A stretch of DNA of 19,120 nt. Origin: CAVQBJ01 sp963819075. GTDB lineage: Bacteria > Actinomycetota > Thermoleophilia > Solirubrobacterales > Solirubrobacteraceae. Numbering within the stretch: position 1 is the stretch's first letter; every line of letters begins with the position of its first letter. The notes below the pieces were generated by a model. That model was not told where the DNA came from. It worked only from the letters and a program-made list of their open reading frames with translations, and did not search any database. The position numbers and the translations under genes are program-made. Positions 1-6,410 of the stretch are shown here, one piece after another. The stretch covers positions 1-19,120 of the forward strand of contig CAWFUP010000011.1 in NCBI GenBank assembly GCA_963819075.1, in the 5' to 3' direction.

Positions 1-5
1 GCGCG

Positions 6-677
6 CTACCCCTGCCGCTCGGCCAACCCGGCGCGGAAGGCGTACGTCACCGCCTGCGCCCGATCGCGCACGCCGGTCTTCGCGAACAGGTGGTTGACGT
101 GCGACTTGACGGTCGTCGGGCTGACGAACAGGCGCTCGGCGATCTCCTGATTGCTGAGCCCCTCGGCGATGAGCGACAGCACCTCGGCCTCGCGTGGCGT
201 GAGTCCGTCGGGCAGCTCCGGCGCGCCCGCCGCGCCGCCGCCGCCGGCCAGCGCGGCCACGACGTGATGCTGCACGGCCGGATCCAGAGCGGCCTCGCCA
301 CTCGCCACGGCGAACAGTGCGCGGCGAATGTCCTCGGCCCCGGCGTCCTTTGTCAGATATCCCCGTGCCCCGGCGCGCAGGGCGCCGAGCACGCTCTCGT
401 CGTCGGCGAATGTCGTCAGCGCGATCACGCGCACCTCCGGCGCGCTCGTGCGCAGCCGCCGGGTGGCCTCGATCCCGTCCATGCGCGGCATGCGCAGGTC
501 CATGAGCGCGACGTCGGGCGCGTGCTCGACGGCGAGGCGGACCGCCTCCTCGCCGTCGGAGGCGGTGGCCACGAGCTCGATCCCGCCGAGCAGCCCGAGC
601 ATCGTGGCGAGGCTCTCGCGCACGAGCCGCTGGTCGTCGGCGAGCAGCACGCGCAGCGGCGTGCCCTCGCCGCTCAC
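6..677 (-). CDS. NarL/LuxR-family two-component response regulator
   Basis: DNA-binding output half of a two-component system. An upstream in-frame GTG at 692 would give 228 aa; in that numbering the receiver domain (about 13-130) has the acidic pair D19/D20, phospho-acceptor D65 in MDLRMP, T93 and K115 in YLTKD. A C-terminal LuxR-type helix-turn-helix (about 163-224, LTPREAEVL and SNQEIAERLFVS) is intact. I prefer the GTG at 677 (223 aa) because it overlaps the kinase TGA as GTGA, a usual sign of translational coupling. Neither start has a clear Shine-Dalgarno. The gene lies directly behind the histidine kinase, which should phosphorylate it. By analogy with similar loci its likely target is the divergent ABC exporter; that is inference. 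The family call is secure. Confidence 0.93.
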   Translation of the reverse strand: MSGEGTPLRVLLADDQRLVRESLATMLGLLGGIELVATASDGEEAVRLAVEHAPDVALMDLRMPRMDGIEATRRLRTSAPEVRVIALTTFADDESVLGALRAGARGYLTKDAGAEDIRRALFAVASGEAALDPAVQHHVVAALAGGGGAAGAPELPDGLTPREAEVLSLIAEGLSNQEIAERLFVSPTTVKSHVNHLFAKTGVRDRAQAVTYAFRAGLAERQG

Positions 678-1858
678 GTCGCCGGCAGCCACAGCCGCAC
701 GCGGAATCCGTCGTCGCTCGGCTCGGCCAGCAGGTGCCCGCCGAGCAGCTCGGCGCGCTCGCGCATCCCGGTCAGGCCGTAGCCGCCCGGCCCGGTGGAC
801 GCGCCAAGGGCCGCCGGCACCCCGCGGGCCCCGTGATCTTCGATGGAAAGGCTCGTCGCATCGCCGTCGTACTCCAACCGCACGACCACGTGGTCGGCCA
901 GCGAATGTCGCCGCACATTGGTCAGGGCTTCCTGGGCGGTGCGATATAGGGCCAGACGGGCGTCCGGCGGGAGCTCACGTGGCGTGCCCTGAACCTCGAC
1001 GGTGACCGGCAGCCCGCTCTGCTCCTGGAAGGAGTGCGCGAGCGCCTCCAACCGCTCGGGCCCCGGCAGCTTGGCCCCGCGCGCCGTGGAGATCGCCTGG
1101 CGGGCCTCCTCCAGGCCGCCGGCGGCGAGGTGGTGGGCCTGGTCGATCGCGCGCGCCACGTCGGGGTCGACGCCGCGGTCGTGGGCGAGCAGACGGGTGG
1201 ACTCGAGCTGCAGCGCCAGCGCGGAGAGCGAGTGCGCGAGCACGTCGTGCATCTCGCGGGCCAGGCTCCCCCGCGCGGCGATGGCGGCCGTGCGGGCCTC
1301 GGCCTCCCGGGAGGCGAGCAGCTCGTGGTGCTTCTCGCGCATGCTGCTCATGAGGCGCATGACGAAGTACCACGGCACCGCGCCGGCGAGCGCTCCGCCG
1401 GCGCCGCCGCCGTTCCCGGTGACGATCGCCACCACGACGAACGGCACGACGCAGACGAGCACCGTGATCGCGCCCACTCGGCGCTCGAGGCGCATCGCGG
1501 CGACGATCGCGATGTAGTACGGCGCCGCCTCCCAGATGCCGTGGGGTTGGGCGTACATGAGCAGCGAGCCGCCGAGCGCGATGGCCACCAGCGCGGCGAT
1601 GCGCCGCTCCTGCGAGAGCTCCCTGCGCGGGCTGGCGCCGAATACGCCGAACGCCACCGTGACCAGGCCGACGCTGACGAGCAGGCCGTGTCCATGCGGC
1701 GAGGGCGACGGAGCGGTCGTCGCCGTCGCGACGATCATGAGGGCGAGGAACGACGCGCCGATCGCCCGGAGCACGACGATCTCGACGGGCGCGCGGTCAT
1801 CCGAGCCCATCCAGCCCCCGCTGCGTGTGAACAGGTCGACGACGTTGCGCCACAGCAT
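674..1858 (-). CDS. Membrane sensor histidine kinase, HisKA_3 (NarX/DesK-like) type
   Basis: 394-aa sensor kinase. The N-terminal half is hydrophobic, with about five or six membrane segments (around 26-46, 58-75, 87-103, 112-122, 128-147, 155-170) and no sizeable extracellular domain, so it probably senses a signal in or at the membrane. A short linker leads to the HisKA_3 dimerisation helix with phospho-acceptor H204 (REMHDVLAHS). The ATPase domain follows, with an N-box around N314 (QEALTNVRRHS) and a G-box GYGLTG near 359-364. The open frame continues upstream to 2308, but that part is antisense to the ABC ATPase gene. The ATG at 1858 fits because TATCGT (1873-1868) lies just upstream. 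The stop overlaps the response-regulator start, so the two form one operon. Confidence 0.92.
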   Translation of the reverse strand: MLWRNVVDLFTRSGGWMGSDDRAPVEIVVLRAIGASFLALMIVATATTAPSPSPHGHGLLVSVGLVTVAFGVFGASPRRELSQERRIAALVAIALGGSLLMYAQPHGIWEAAPYYIAIVAAMRLERRVGAITVLVCVVPFVVVAIVTGNGGGAGGALAGAVPWYFVMRLMSSMREKHHELLASREAEARTAAIAARGSLAREMHDVLAHSLSALALQLESTRLLAHDRGVDPDVARAIDQAHHLAAGGLEEARQAISTARGAKLPGPERLEALAHSFQEQSGLPVTVEVQGTPRELPPDARLALYRTAQEALTNVRRHSLADHVVVRLEYDGDATSLSIEDHGARGVPAALGASTGPGGYGLTGMRERAELLGGHLLAEPSDDGFRVRLWLPAT

Positions 1859-1867
1859 CGTTCGCAA

Positions 1868-1873
1868 ACGATA
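1868..1873 (-). promoter_or_regulatory. Candidate -10 box of the histidine kinase operon
   Basis: TATCGT on the minus strand, nine bases before the ATG at 1858. It matches the TANNNT pattern of actinobacterial -10 boxes and would give a leaderless or nearly leaderless mRNA. No convincing -35 box is visible. Confidence 0.45.
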
Positions 1874-1902
1874 GGCCCGACGGGCGCGCGTGTCATCCGC
1901 CG

Positions 1903-1944
1903 CCGGGTGGATCTGCGATCCGCCATCTCCACCCCCGGGTGGAG
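1903..1944. promoter_or_regulatory. Candidate operator between the two-component operon and the ABC exporter
   Basis: This 42-bp stretch of the divergent intergenic region holds three overlapping symmetries. CCGGGTGGA occurs as a direct repeat at 1903-1911 and 1935-1943, 32 bp apart (about three helical turns). GGATC-TGC-GATCC is an inverted repeat at 1909-1921. CTCCACC-CCCG-GGTGGAG is a perfect inverted repeat at 1927-1944. Relative to the predicted exporter start (about 2004) it sits at about -60 to -100, a normal activator position. Binding by the adjacent response regulator is inference. Confidence 0.4.
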
Positions 1945-1990
1945 GGCGAAGTTCGGCCCGCGCGCCGATGACGGCGGGCGCAGCCGAGCC

Positions 1991-1996
1991 TAGCGT
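1991..1996 (+). promoter_or_regulatory. Candidate -10 box of the ABC exporter operon (leaderless)
   Basis: TAGCGT followed by seven bases and then the ATG at 2004. The spacing puts the transcription start at or next to the start codon, and no Shine-Dalgarno is present. Confidence 0.5.
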
Positions 1997-2003
1997 TCCG
2001 GCC

Positions 2004-2996
2004 ATGCTCATCACCTCACATGACGTCGCCCTCGCCGAGCGTGTGGCGGCCGACACAGACGGTCGCAGCGACCTCGCCATCTCGGTGCGTGACCTGCACA
2101 AGCGGTACGGCGACCACGAGGCCGTACGCGGCCTCGACCTCGATGTGGCCCGCGGGGAGATCTTCGCGTTCCTGGGGCCGAACGGTGCCGGCAAGACGAC
2201 GACGGTCGAGATCCTCGCCGGCTTTCGCGAGCCGACCTCGGGCGACGTGCGCGTGCTCGGCGTCGCGCCGTCGCGCGGCGGCGCCGACTGGCGCTCGCGC
2301 CTGGGCATCGTCCTGCAGGAGTCCGCGCCCGAGCCCGGATTGACGGTGCGCGAGTGCCTGGTGCTGTACGCCGGCTACTACCGCGCTCCCCGCCCGGTCG
2401 ACGCCACGCTGGCGCTCGTCGACCTGCTCGACCAGGCCGGCGAGCGCGCACAGACGCTCTCCGGTGGCCAGCGCCGGCGCCTGGACGTCGCGCTCGCGCT
2501 CATCGGCGACCCCGAGCTCATCTTCCTCGACGAGCCGACAACGGGCTTTGACCCGTCGGCCCGCCGCGCGGCCTGGGAGGTCATCGACGGCCTGCGCGAG
2601 CTCGGCAAGACGGTGCTGCTCACCACCCACTACATGGAGGAGGCCGAGCGCCTGGCCGATCGCATCGCCGTCGTCTCGGGCGGGCGCATCGTCGCGCAGG
2701 GCACCCCGCAGACGCTCGGCGACCGCGACCGCGCGGCGTCCCTCCTTTCGTTCGAGCTGCCACGCGGCTGGACGGTCGACGACCTGCCGGCGACGTTGCG
2801 CGAGGGCGCCGGCGCACAGCGCTCCGGTCGCGTGACGATCGCCAGCGAGCACGTCGCCGTCGACCTGCACGCGCTCTCGAGCTGGGCCCTGGACCTCCAC
2901 GTCGACCTCGACGACCTCGAGGTCCGTCGCCCGACGCTCGAGGACATCTACCTGCGCCTCACCGATCACCACGACCCTGGGAGCGTGTCCCGATGA
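2004..2996 (+). CDS. ABC exporter ATP-binding protein (DrrA/CcmA-like)
   Basis: 330-aa cytoplasmic ATPase of an ABC-2 exporter. All nucleotide-binding motifs are present: Walker A GPNGAGKTT (58-66), Q-loop Q105, signature LSGGQ (152-156), Walker B LIFLDE (172-177) and switch H209. The tail after about 245 contains RRPTLEDIYLRLT, the usual C-terminal motif of drug or lipid exporter ATPases. The frame is open back to 1890, but the ATG at 2004 is preferred because it lies seven bases after a TAGCGT -10 box and leaves only about 25 residues before the ABC domain. The TGA overlaps the permease ATG (ATGA), so the two are translationally coupled. The substrate cannot be read from the sequence; a drug, lipid or antimicrobial peptide is typical for this family. 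Confidence 0.94.
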   Translation: MLITSHDVALAERVAADTDGRSDLAISVRDLHKRYGDHEAVRGLDLDVARGEIFAFLGPNGAGKTTTVEILAGFREPTSGDVRVLGVAPSRGGADWRSRLGIVLQESAPEPGLTVRECLVLYAGYYRAPRPVDATLALVDLLDQAGERAQTLSGGQRRRLDVALALIGDPELIFLDEPTTGFDPSARRAAWEVIDGLRELGKTVLLTTHYMEEAERLADRIAVVSGGRIVAQGTPQTLGDRDRAASLLSFELPRGWTVDDLPATLREGAGAQRSGRVTIASEHVAVDLHALSSWALDLHVDLDDLEVRRPTLEDIYLRLTDHHDPGSVSR

Positions 2997-3850
2997 TCCT
3001 GTACCAGCTGTATAAGACGTGGCGTCGCCGCCGCGACGCGGCCGGGGGCGAACGGTCCTCACCCGCCGCGCGCGGACCGCTCGCGCTGCTCTTCCATCAG
3101 GTGCGCTTCGACCTGCTGGCCAGCGCGCGCAACCCCCGCGCGCGCTTCTTCACCTTCGTGTTCCCGATCCTGCTGCTGGTGATCTTCGCCGGCGTGTTTG
3201 GGAACGGCTGGACCGTCGTCGACGGCGTTCGCGTCCACCTGACGCGCTTCTTCGTCCCCGGGATCCTGTCGCTGTCGATCGTCAGTGCCGCCTATGCGAA
3301 CCTCGTCCAGGTCGTCACGACCGCCCGCGAGACGGGCGTCCTCAAGCGCCGTCGGGCGACGCCGGCCCCGGGTTGGGTGCTTCTCGGTGGCCAGGCGCTG
3401 TCGACGCTGGTGATCGCCGTGCTGATGGCGGCGCTGCTGCTCGTCGTCGCCCGCGTCGGCTGGAGCGTCACCTTCGGGGTCGGCGCGATCGCCGCGATGG
3501 GGCTCGCCGTGATCGTGGGCACGCTCGCGCTCGCCTGCATCGGCTACGCGGTGGCCGGGCTGATCGGCTCGCCCGAGGCGGCCCAGCCGATCGTGCAGGC
3601 CACGACGCTGCCGCTGTACTTCATCTCGGGCGTGTGGATCGCCACGGCGAACCTGCCGTCGACGCTGCGTTCGATCGGTTCGGTGTTCCCGATCGAGCAC
3701 CTCGCGGCGGCGGCCCACCTCGCCTCGGTGCGAACGTCCTTCTCGGCCGCGCTCGCGCCGACCGACCTGCTCGTGCTCGCCGCGTGGGGCGCGGCGGCCG
3801 CCGTGTTCGCGGCCCGGCGCTTCAGCTGGCTGCCGAGCGGCGCGGACTGA
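2993..3850 (+). CDS. ABC-2 type transporter permease (DrrB-like)
   Basis: 285-aa membrane subunit partnering the ATPase just upstream (4-bp overlap). A cytoplasmic N-terminus includes the family-typical stretch ARNPRARFFTFVFPILL (46-62). About six membrane segments follow (around 52-70, 88-108, 129-153, 162-186, 201-220, 256-274), which is the ABC-2 layout. The cytoplasmic loop KRRRATP (118-124) and the segment before GSPEAAQPIVQATTLP (192-207) are also typical of DrrB-like permeases. The predicted product is one half of a dimeric exporter in the cytoplasmic membrane. Its start is fixed by the ATGA overlap. No obvious terminator follows before the next promoter region. Confidence 0.93.
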   Translation: MILYQLYKTWRRRRDAAGGERSSPAARGPLALLFHQVRFDLLASARNPRARFFTFVFPILLLVIFAGVFGNGWTVVDGVRVHLTRFFVPGILSLSIVSAAYANLVQVVTTARETGVLKRRRATPAPGWVLLGGQALSTLVIAVLMAALLLVVARVGWSVTFGVGAIAAMGLAVIVGTLALACIGYAVAGLIGSPEAAQPIVQATTLPLYFISGVWIATANLPSTLRSIGSVFPIEHLAAAAHLASVRTSFSAALAPTDLLVLAAWGAAAAVFAARRFSWLPSGAD

Positions 3851-3857
3851 GGAACCT

Positions 3858-3886
3858 CTCAGCATCCGCTCATCGAGGATTCAGGA
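3858..3886 (+). promoter_or_regulatory. Three phased heptamers: candidate OmpR/SARP-type operator
   Basis: CTCAGCA (3858-3864), CTCATCG (3869-3875) and TTCAGGA (3880-3886) are spaced by exactly four bases each, giving an 11-bp period so that all three lie on the same face of the helix. Tandem heptamers with 4-bp spacers are the known binding pattern of winged-helix regulators of the OmpR/PhoB and SARP classes. The array covers about -49 to -21 relative to the predicted start at 3907, which would overlap the -35 region, where such activators bind. The regulator is not identified; the response regulator in this window is of the NarL class and is not an obvious candidate. Confidence 0.45.
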
Positions 3887-3894
3887 CCGCGTCC

Positions 3895-3900
3895 CACACT
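3895..3900 (+). promoter_or_regulatory. Weak candidate -10 box of the small basic protein gene
   Basis: CACACT lies six bases before the ATG at 3907. It keeps the conserved A at position 2 and T at position 6 of the actinobacterial -10 box but has C at position 1. A weak box would fit activator dependence through the heptamers immediately upstream. Confidence 0.3.
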
Positions 3901-3906
3901 GCAGCC

Positions 3907-4167
3907 ATGACCACCACGACCGCCCCCCAGCTGCCGACCCACCGCGCGCATCGCACCCCCTCCCCGCGCATCCGGACACGTCAGCTCAGGCGGTCACCGA
4001 CCCGCGTGGCGCGCGAGACGAACGAGACGCTTTCGCTCGCCGCACGCGGGTCGGGGTGGCAGCTCGTGACCGACTCCGGCCACGTCGTGTTCAGCGCCGA
4101 CGGTCCCCACGCGCGCCGCCGTTGCCTACGGCGCGCGTACGAGTCCGGCGTCCTGCGTCTGCGCTGA
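3907..4167 (+). CDS. Small basic hypothetical protein
   Basis: 86-aa protein of unknown function. The N-terminal 35 residues are rich in Thr, Pro, His and Arg and look disordered. The C-terminal half (about 49-86) looks like a small folded module: GWQLVTDSGHVVFSADG followed by an Arg-rich helix HARRRCLRRAYESGVLRL. The pattern of a Trp in a first strand, a second strand and then a helix vaguely resembles small DUF2188-like modules, but I cannot assign it. The reading frame is open far upstream, but that part is antisense-like sequence inside the permease gene. The ATG at 3907 is supported by the promoter-like elements before it and the end of the permease gene at 3850. It has no transmembrane segment. 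It probably has its own promoter with a phased operator. Confidence 0.65.
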   Translation: MTTTTAPQLPTHRAHRTPSPRIRTRQLRRSPTRVARETNETLSLAARGSGWQLVTDSGHVVFSADGPHARRRCLRRAYESGVLRLR

Positions 4168-4181
4168 GCGACCGCGTCGGC

Positions 4182-4187
4182 TAGATT
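4182..4187 (+). promoter_or_regulatory. Candidate -10 box, leaderless, for the arrestin-like pair
   Basis: TAGATT followed by seven bases and the GTG at 4195. It is a good match to the actinobacterial -10 consensus and selects that GTG as the start. It lies in the 27-bp gap after the small basic protein gene. Confidence 0.5.
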
Positions 4188-4194
4188 CGCCCCC

Positions 4195-4866
4195 GTGGAG
4201 TCGAGGGCTGACCGACGGCGGGGCGATGGGCACCTCCCCGCCGGGCATGCCCCCGGCGCCCAGAGCCGCCGGATCGCGCGCAACACGCCGGTCGGGCTGA
4301 TCGTCGTCGTCCTGCTCGGCGTTGGCCTGCTCGGCGGTGCGATCGCGCTGCTGGTGGTCGCCCCTTCAACGAAGAGCCCGTCGGGCTCGCGCGTCGGCGC
4401 GGCCATCCTCGGGGCCGGGGCGCTGCTGCTCATCGCGCTCGTCGCGCACCTGTTGCGACGCTGGCGCCCGCGCACGGCGGGCCATCTGGAGCTGCGCGTG
4501 GAGCCGATCGAGCTGCGCCGCGGGGACACGGTGACGGCGACGCTCGTCATCTCCGACCCCGGCAAGCTCGGGGAGAAGCTCGAGCTCGGGCTCGTGTGCA
4601 CCGAGTACCACGACCGGTCGAAGACCGTCCAGACGCAATACGGCCGCCAGCAGCAGCGCATCACCGAGAAGGCGGATGCGTCCGCGCAGTGGTACGAGCC
4701 CGACCGCCAGCAGACCCAGCAGTGGCACAAGTTCACCGTCCCCGATGACGCACCGTTCTCCTACGAGGGCGGAACGGTCTCCTGGGCCTGGCACGTCTCG
4801 GTGGTCGACCGCCACGCGCACCGGACCGACGCCCACCGCGACGTCGCGATCTGGGTCTCGCCGTGA
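4195..4866 (+). CDS. Membrane-anchored protein with an arrestin/Spo0M-like beta-sandwich domain
   Basis: 223-aa protein. A basic N-terminus (1-31) is followed by two strongly hydrophobic helices (about 33-56 and 67-88), and RRWRPR after the second helix anchors it in the membrane. The rest (about 96-223) is a soluble beta-rich domain beginning HLELRVEPIELRRGDTVTATLVI, resembling the opening strands of arrestin/Spo0M-type folds (strand, a G-D turn, then extended strands), and ending SWAWHVSVVDRHAHRTDAHRDVAIWV. Positions 141-178 are Gln-rich and polar. The GTG start is supported by the -10 box seven bases upstream. The stop overlaps the next gene by 4 bp, and that gene encodes a second domain of the same kind. 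The fold assignment is by pattern, not by search, and the function is unknown. Confidence 0.75.
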   Translation: MESRADRRRGDGHLPAGHAPGAQSRRIARNTPVGLIVVVLLGVGLLGGAIALLVVAPSTKSPSGSRVGAAILGAGALLLIALVAHLLRRWRPRTAGHLELRVEPIELRRGDTVTATLVISDPGKLGEKLELGLVCTEYHDRSKTVQTQYGRQQQRITEKADASAQWYEPDRQQTQQWHKFTVPDDAPFSYEGGTVSWAWHVSVVDRHAHRTDAHRDVAIWVSP

Positions 4867-5243
4867 CTGCGCACTTCAAGATTCGCCCCGAGCGCGACGC
4901 CTATGCGCCCGGAGACGAGGTGCGGGGCACGCTCGAGGTGCTCGAGTCGCTCTCGGCCCGGGCGCTGAAGGTCTCCCTCGATTACCGCGATTGGACCGCG
5001 GACTACCACGCCACCGGTCGCTCGATCGCCGTCGACACGCCCCTGCACGAGGGCAACCTCGAGCAGGGTTCGTCGTTCACCTTCAGCGTCGTGCTCCCCG
5101 CCGACGCCCTCCCGAATCAGCAGGGAACGTTCGGATCGACCTCGTGGGTTCTGCGCGCGCACGTGGATCGGCGCGGGCTGGATATCGACGCCTGGCAGCC
5201 GCTCGGCGTGCCCGCACCGGTGCGAGCCAGCCAAGCGCCCTGA
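4863..5243 (+). CDS. Arrestin/Spo0M-like single-domain protein
   Basis: 126-aa soluble protein with no signal peptide or membrane segment. It opens with FKIRPERDAYAPGDEVRGTLEVLES, the Y-x-P-G-D-x-V-x-G signature of arrestin-like and sporulation-control (Spo0M) N-terminal domains. Later strands FTFSVVLPADALPNQQGTF and SWVLRAHVDRRGLDIDAW match the same fold (compare the SWAWHVSVVDR strand in the preceding protein). Starting at a GTG that overlaps the previous stop (GTGA), it is translationally coupled to the membrane-anchored partner. The two may therefore form a complex resembling the two lobes of a full arrestin; that is inference. Spo0M proteins usually carry two such domains on one chain, so this gene corresponds to about half. 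A bidirectional terminator follows. Confidence 0.75.
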   Translation: MTAHFKIRPERDAYAPGDEVRGTLEVLESLSARALKVSLDYRDWTADYHATGRSIAVDTPLHEGNLEQGSSFTFSVVLPADALPNQQGTFGSTSWVLRAHVDRRGLDIDAWQPLGVPAPVRASQAP

Positions 5244-5267
5244 CGACTGGCCGCCGTCGCGCCCTCC

Positions 5268-5333
5268 GCGGGGGCAGGTCGCGTCGGTGACCCTCGCCGG
5301 GTGCACCCGCCGCCGACGCTGACCTGCCCCCGC
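5268..5333. terminator. Bidirectional terminator-like hairpin between convergent genes
   Basis: Arms at 5268-5287 and 5313-5333 pair over 13 + 7 bp with a single bulged base (T5320 on the plus strand). The loop is about 25 nt and contains the small palindrome GGGTGCACCC. It lies between the stop at 5243 (plus) and the stop at 5354-5352 (minus). No T-run follows on either strand, as is common in high-GC actinobacteria. Confidence 0.6.
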
Positions 5334-5351
5334 TCCCCAGACCCGGAGCGC

Positions 5352-6191
5352 TCAGGACGTCGCGCCGACGGTGGCCGAGGCCTTCTCGACCGCCCAGTCC
5401 AGCGCGTAATCCGCGACCTCTTCCCAGCCCTCCTGTCCGATCGTGTAGTGCGAGCGGTCCGGGTACTCCTTGTACTCGGTGATCGCGTGCGACCGATCGA
5501 AGCGCTTGAACGCCTGCTTGTCGACCGCGGCCGGGATGACGTGGTCGCTGCCGCCGGCGATGATGAGCAGCGGCGCACGATCATCGTTCTTGAAGTCGAC
5601 CTTCAGCGGCGAGTGGGGGTTGAAGTTCGCGACGACGCCCTCGAACAGGACGCGCCCGGGTCCGGGGACCGCGTAGCGCTCCCAGATCCGCAGCGACTCC
5701 TCCTCGCTGACCGTGTTGGCAAACGCGTAGTGGAACTGCGCCGGGTTGAGCGCGATCGGCCGGTGGCGGTTGGCCGGGTTGTGGAGCCCCGACCAGGAGG
5801 AGCGCAGCGTGGAGAAGGGCAGCTTGGTGATCCCGCGTACCGAGGCGGCGTCGATCGCCACGCCGGCGGCGCCGAGGCCGTGGTCGAGCAGCACCTCGGT
5901 GAACGCGCCGCCGAAGGAGTGACCCATGATGATCGGCGGACTGTCGAGCTCGCGGATGATCGTGGCGTAGTGATCGACGACGTCGGTGATCCCGATGTCT
6001 TCGATCGGCGAAGGATCGCGACGGAGCTCCTCGATGTCGTCCGGCATCCCGGGCCAGTCGCGAGCGATGACCTTGTAGCCACGGTCGCGATAGCGCGCGA
6101 TCCAGTTCTCCCAGCTGAGCGAGTTCATCCACAGGCCGTGGATGAGCACGATCGTGTCCGGCGCGCCGGCGCCGGGCGGGTCCGCTGTCAT
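5352..6191 (-). CDS. Alpha/beta hydrolase
   Basis: 279-aa soluble alpha/beta-hydrolase-fold enzyme. The oxyanion motif HGLW (18-21), the nucleophile elbow GHSFGG (90-95, S92), the acid D216 in GGSDHVIP and the histidine H248 in PDRSHYT form a complete catalytic triad with normal spacing. A cap region lies between about 120 and 195. Substrate specificity (ester, lactone, epoxide or other) cannot be told from the sequence. The frame is open upstream to 6392, but the ATG at 6191 is chosen because it has the clearest Shine-Dalgarno in the window, AAGGAG five bases before it, and because fold homology begins right after it. The gene is transcribed alone or downstream of the LamG gene, 219 bp apart. 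Confidence 0.9.
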   Translation of the reverse strand: MTADPPGAGAPDTIVLIHGLWMNSLSWENWIARYRDRGYKVIARDWPGMPDDIEELRRDPSPIEDIGITDVVDHYATIIRELDSPPIIMGHSFGGAFTEVLLDHGLGAAGVAIDAASVRGITKLPFSTLRSSWSGLHNPANRHRPIALNPAQFHYAFANTVSEEESLRIWERYAVPGPGRVLFEGVVANFNPHSPLKVDFKNDDRAPLLIIAGGSDHVIPAAVDKQAFKRFDRSHAITEYKEYPDRSHYTIGQEGWEEVADYALDWAVEKASATVGATS

Positions 6192-6196
6192 GGTGA

Positions 6197-6202
6197 CTCC
6201 TT
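6197..6202 (-). promoter_or_regulatory. Ribosome binding site of the alpha/beta hydrolase
   Basis: AAGGAG on the minus strand with a five-base spacer to the ATG at 6191. It decides the start among several in-frame options and contrasts with most other genes here, which lack any Shine-Dalgarno. Confidence 0.7.
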
Positions 6203-6410
6203 GGGCGGGTCGGGTATGGGACCGAAGGCGATCGGCCCCCACGGGAGCGACCGGCGGGCGTCGGCGCGCGCCGTGCGCGAGGACCGTCCGGCCGCGTCGC
6301 GGCGGCCGGCGGTCCGAACCTGCTCCACGACGCGTCTGCGCAGCCGTGATACCCCTCCGAAGTCGCTGCTCGAAACCTATCACCGTCGCCAAGCGGTCGT
6401 GACCGTTCGG
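6203..6410 (-). other. Intergenic region / 5' leader of the hydrolase gene
   Basis: This is most of the 219-bp gap between the LamG gene and the hydrolase gene, both on the minus strand. A possible -10 box, TAGGTT, is at 6379-6374, which would leave a leader of about 175 nt; no good -35 is seen. I see no recognisable riboswitch, small RNA or terminator in it. The reading frame through the leader is open but looks non-coding (Arg/Pro-rich, no motif). Confidence 0.3.

Noticed and set aside
1859..2308. N-terminal extension of the histidine kinase frame (would give 544 aa)
   Set aside because: It is antisense to the start of the ABC ATPase gene, Arg/Ser-rich and without any domain; the ATG at 1858 begins the membrane segments.
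2016..3062. 348-codon open frame opposite the ABC ATPase gene
   Set aside because: Composition is Arg/Val/Gly-rich and it mirrors a gene with complete ABC motifs; shadow frame caused by high G+C.
6192..6392. 67-residue N-terminal extension of the alpha/beta hydrolase
   Set aside because: Arg/Pro-rich with no motif, whereas AAGGAG stands five bases before the ATG at 6191.
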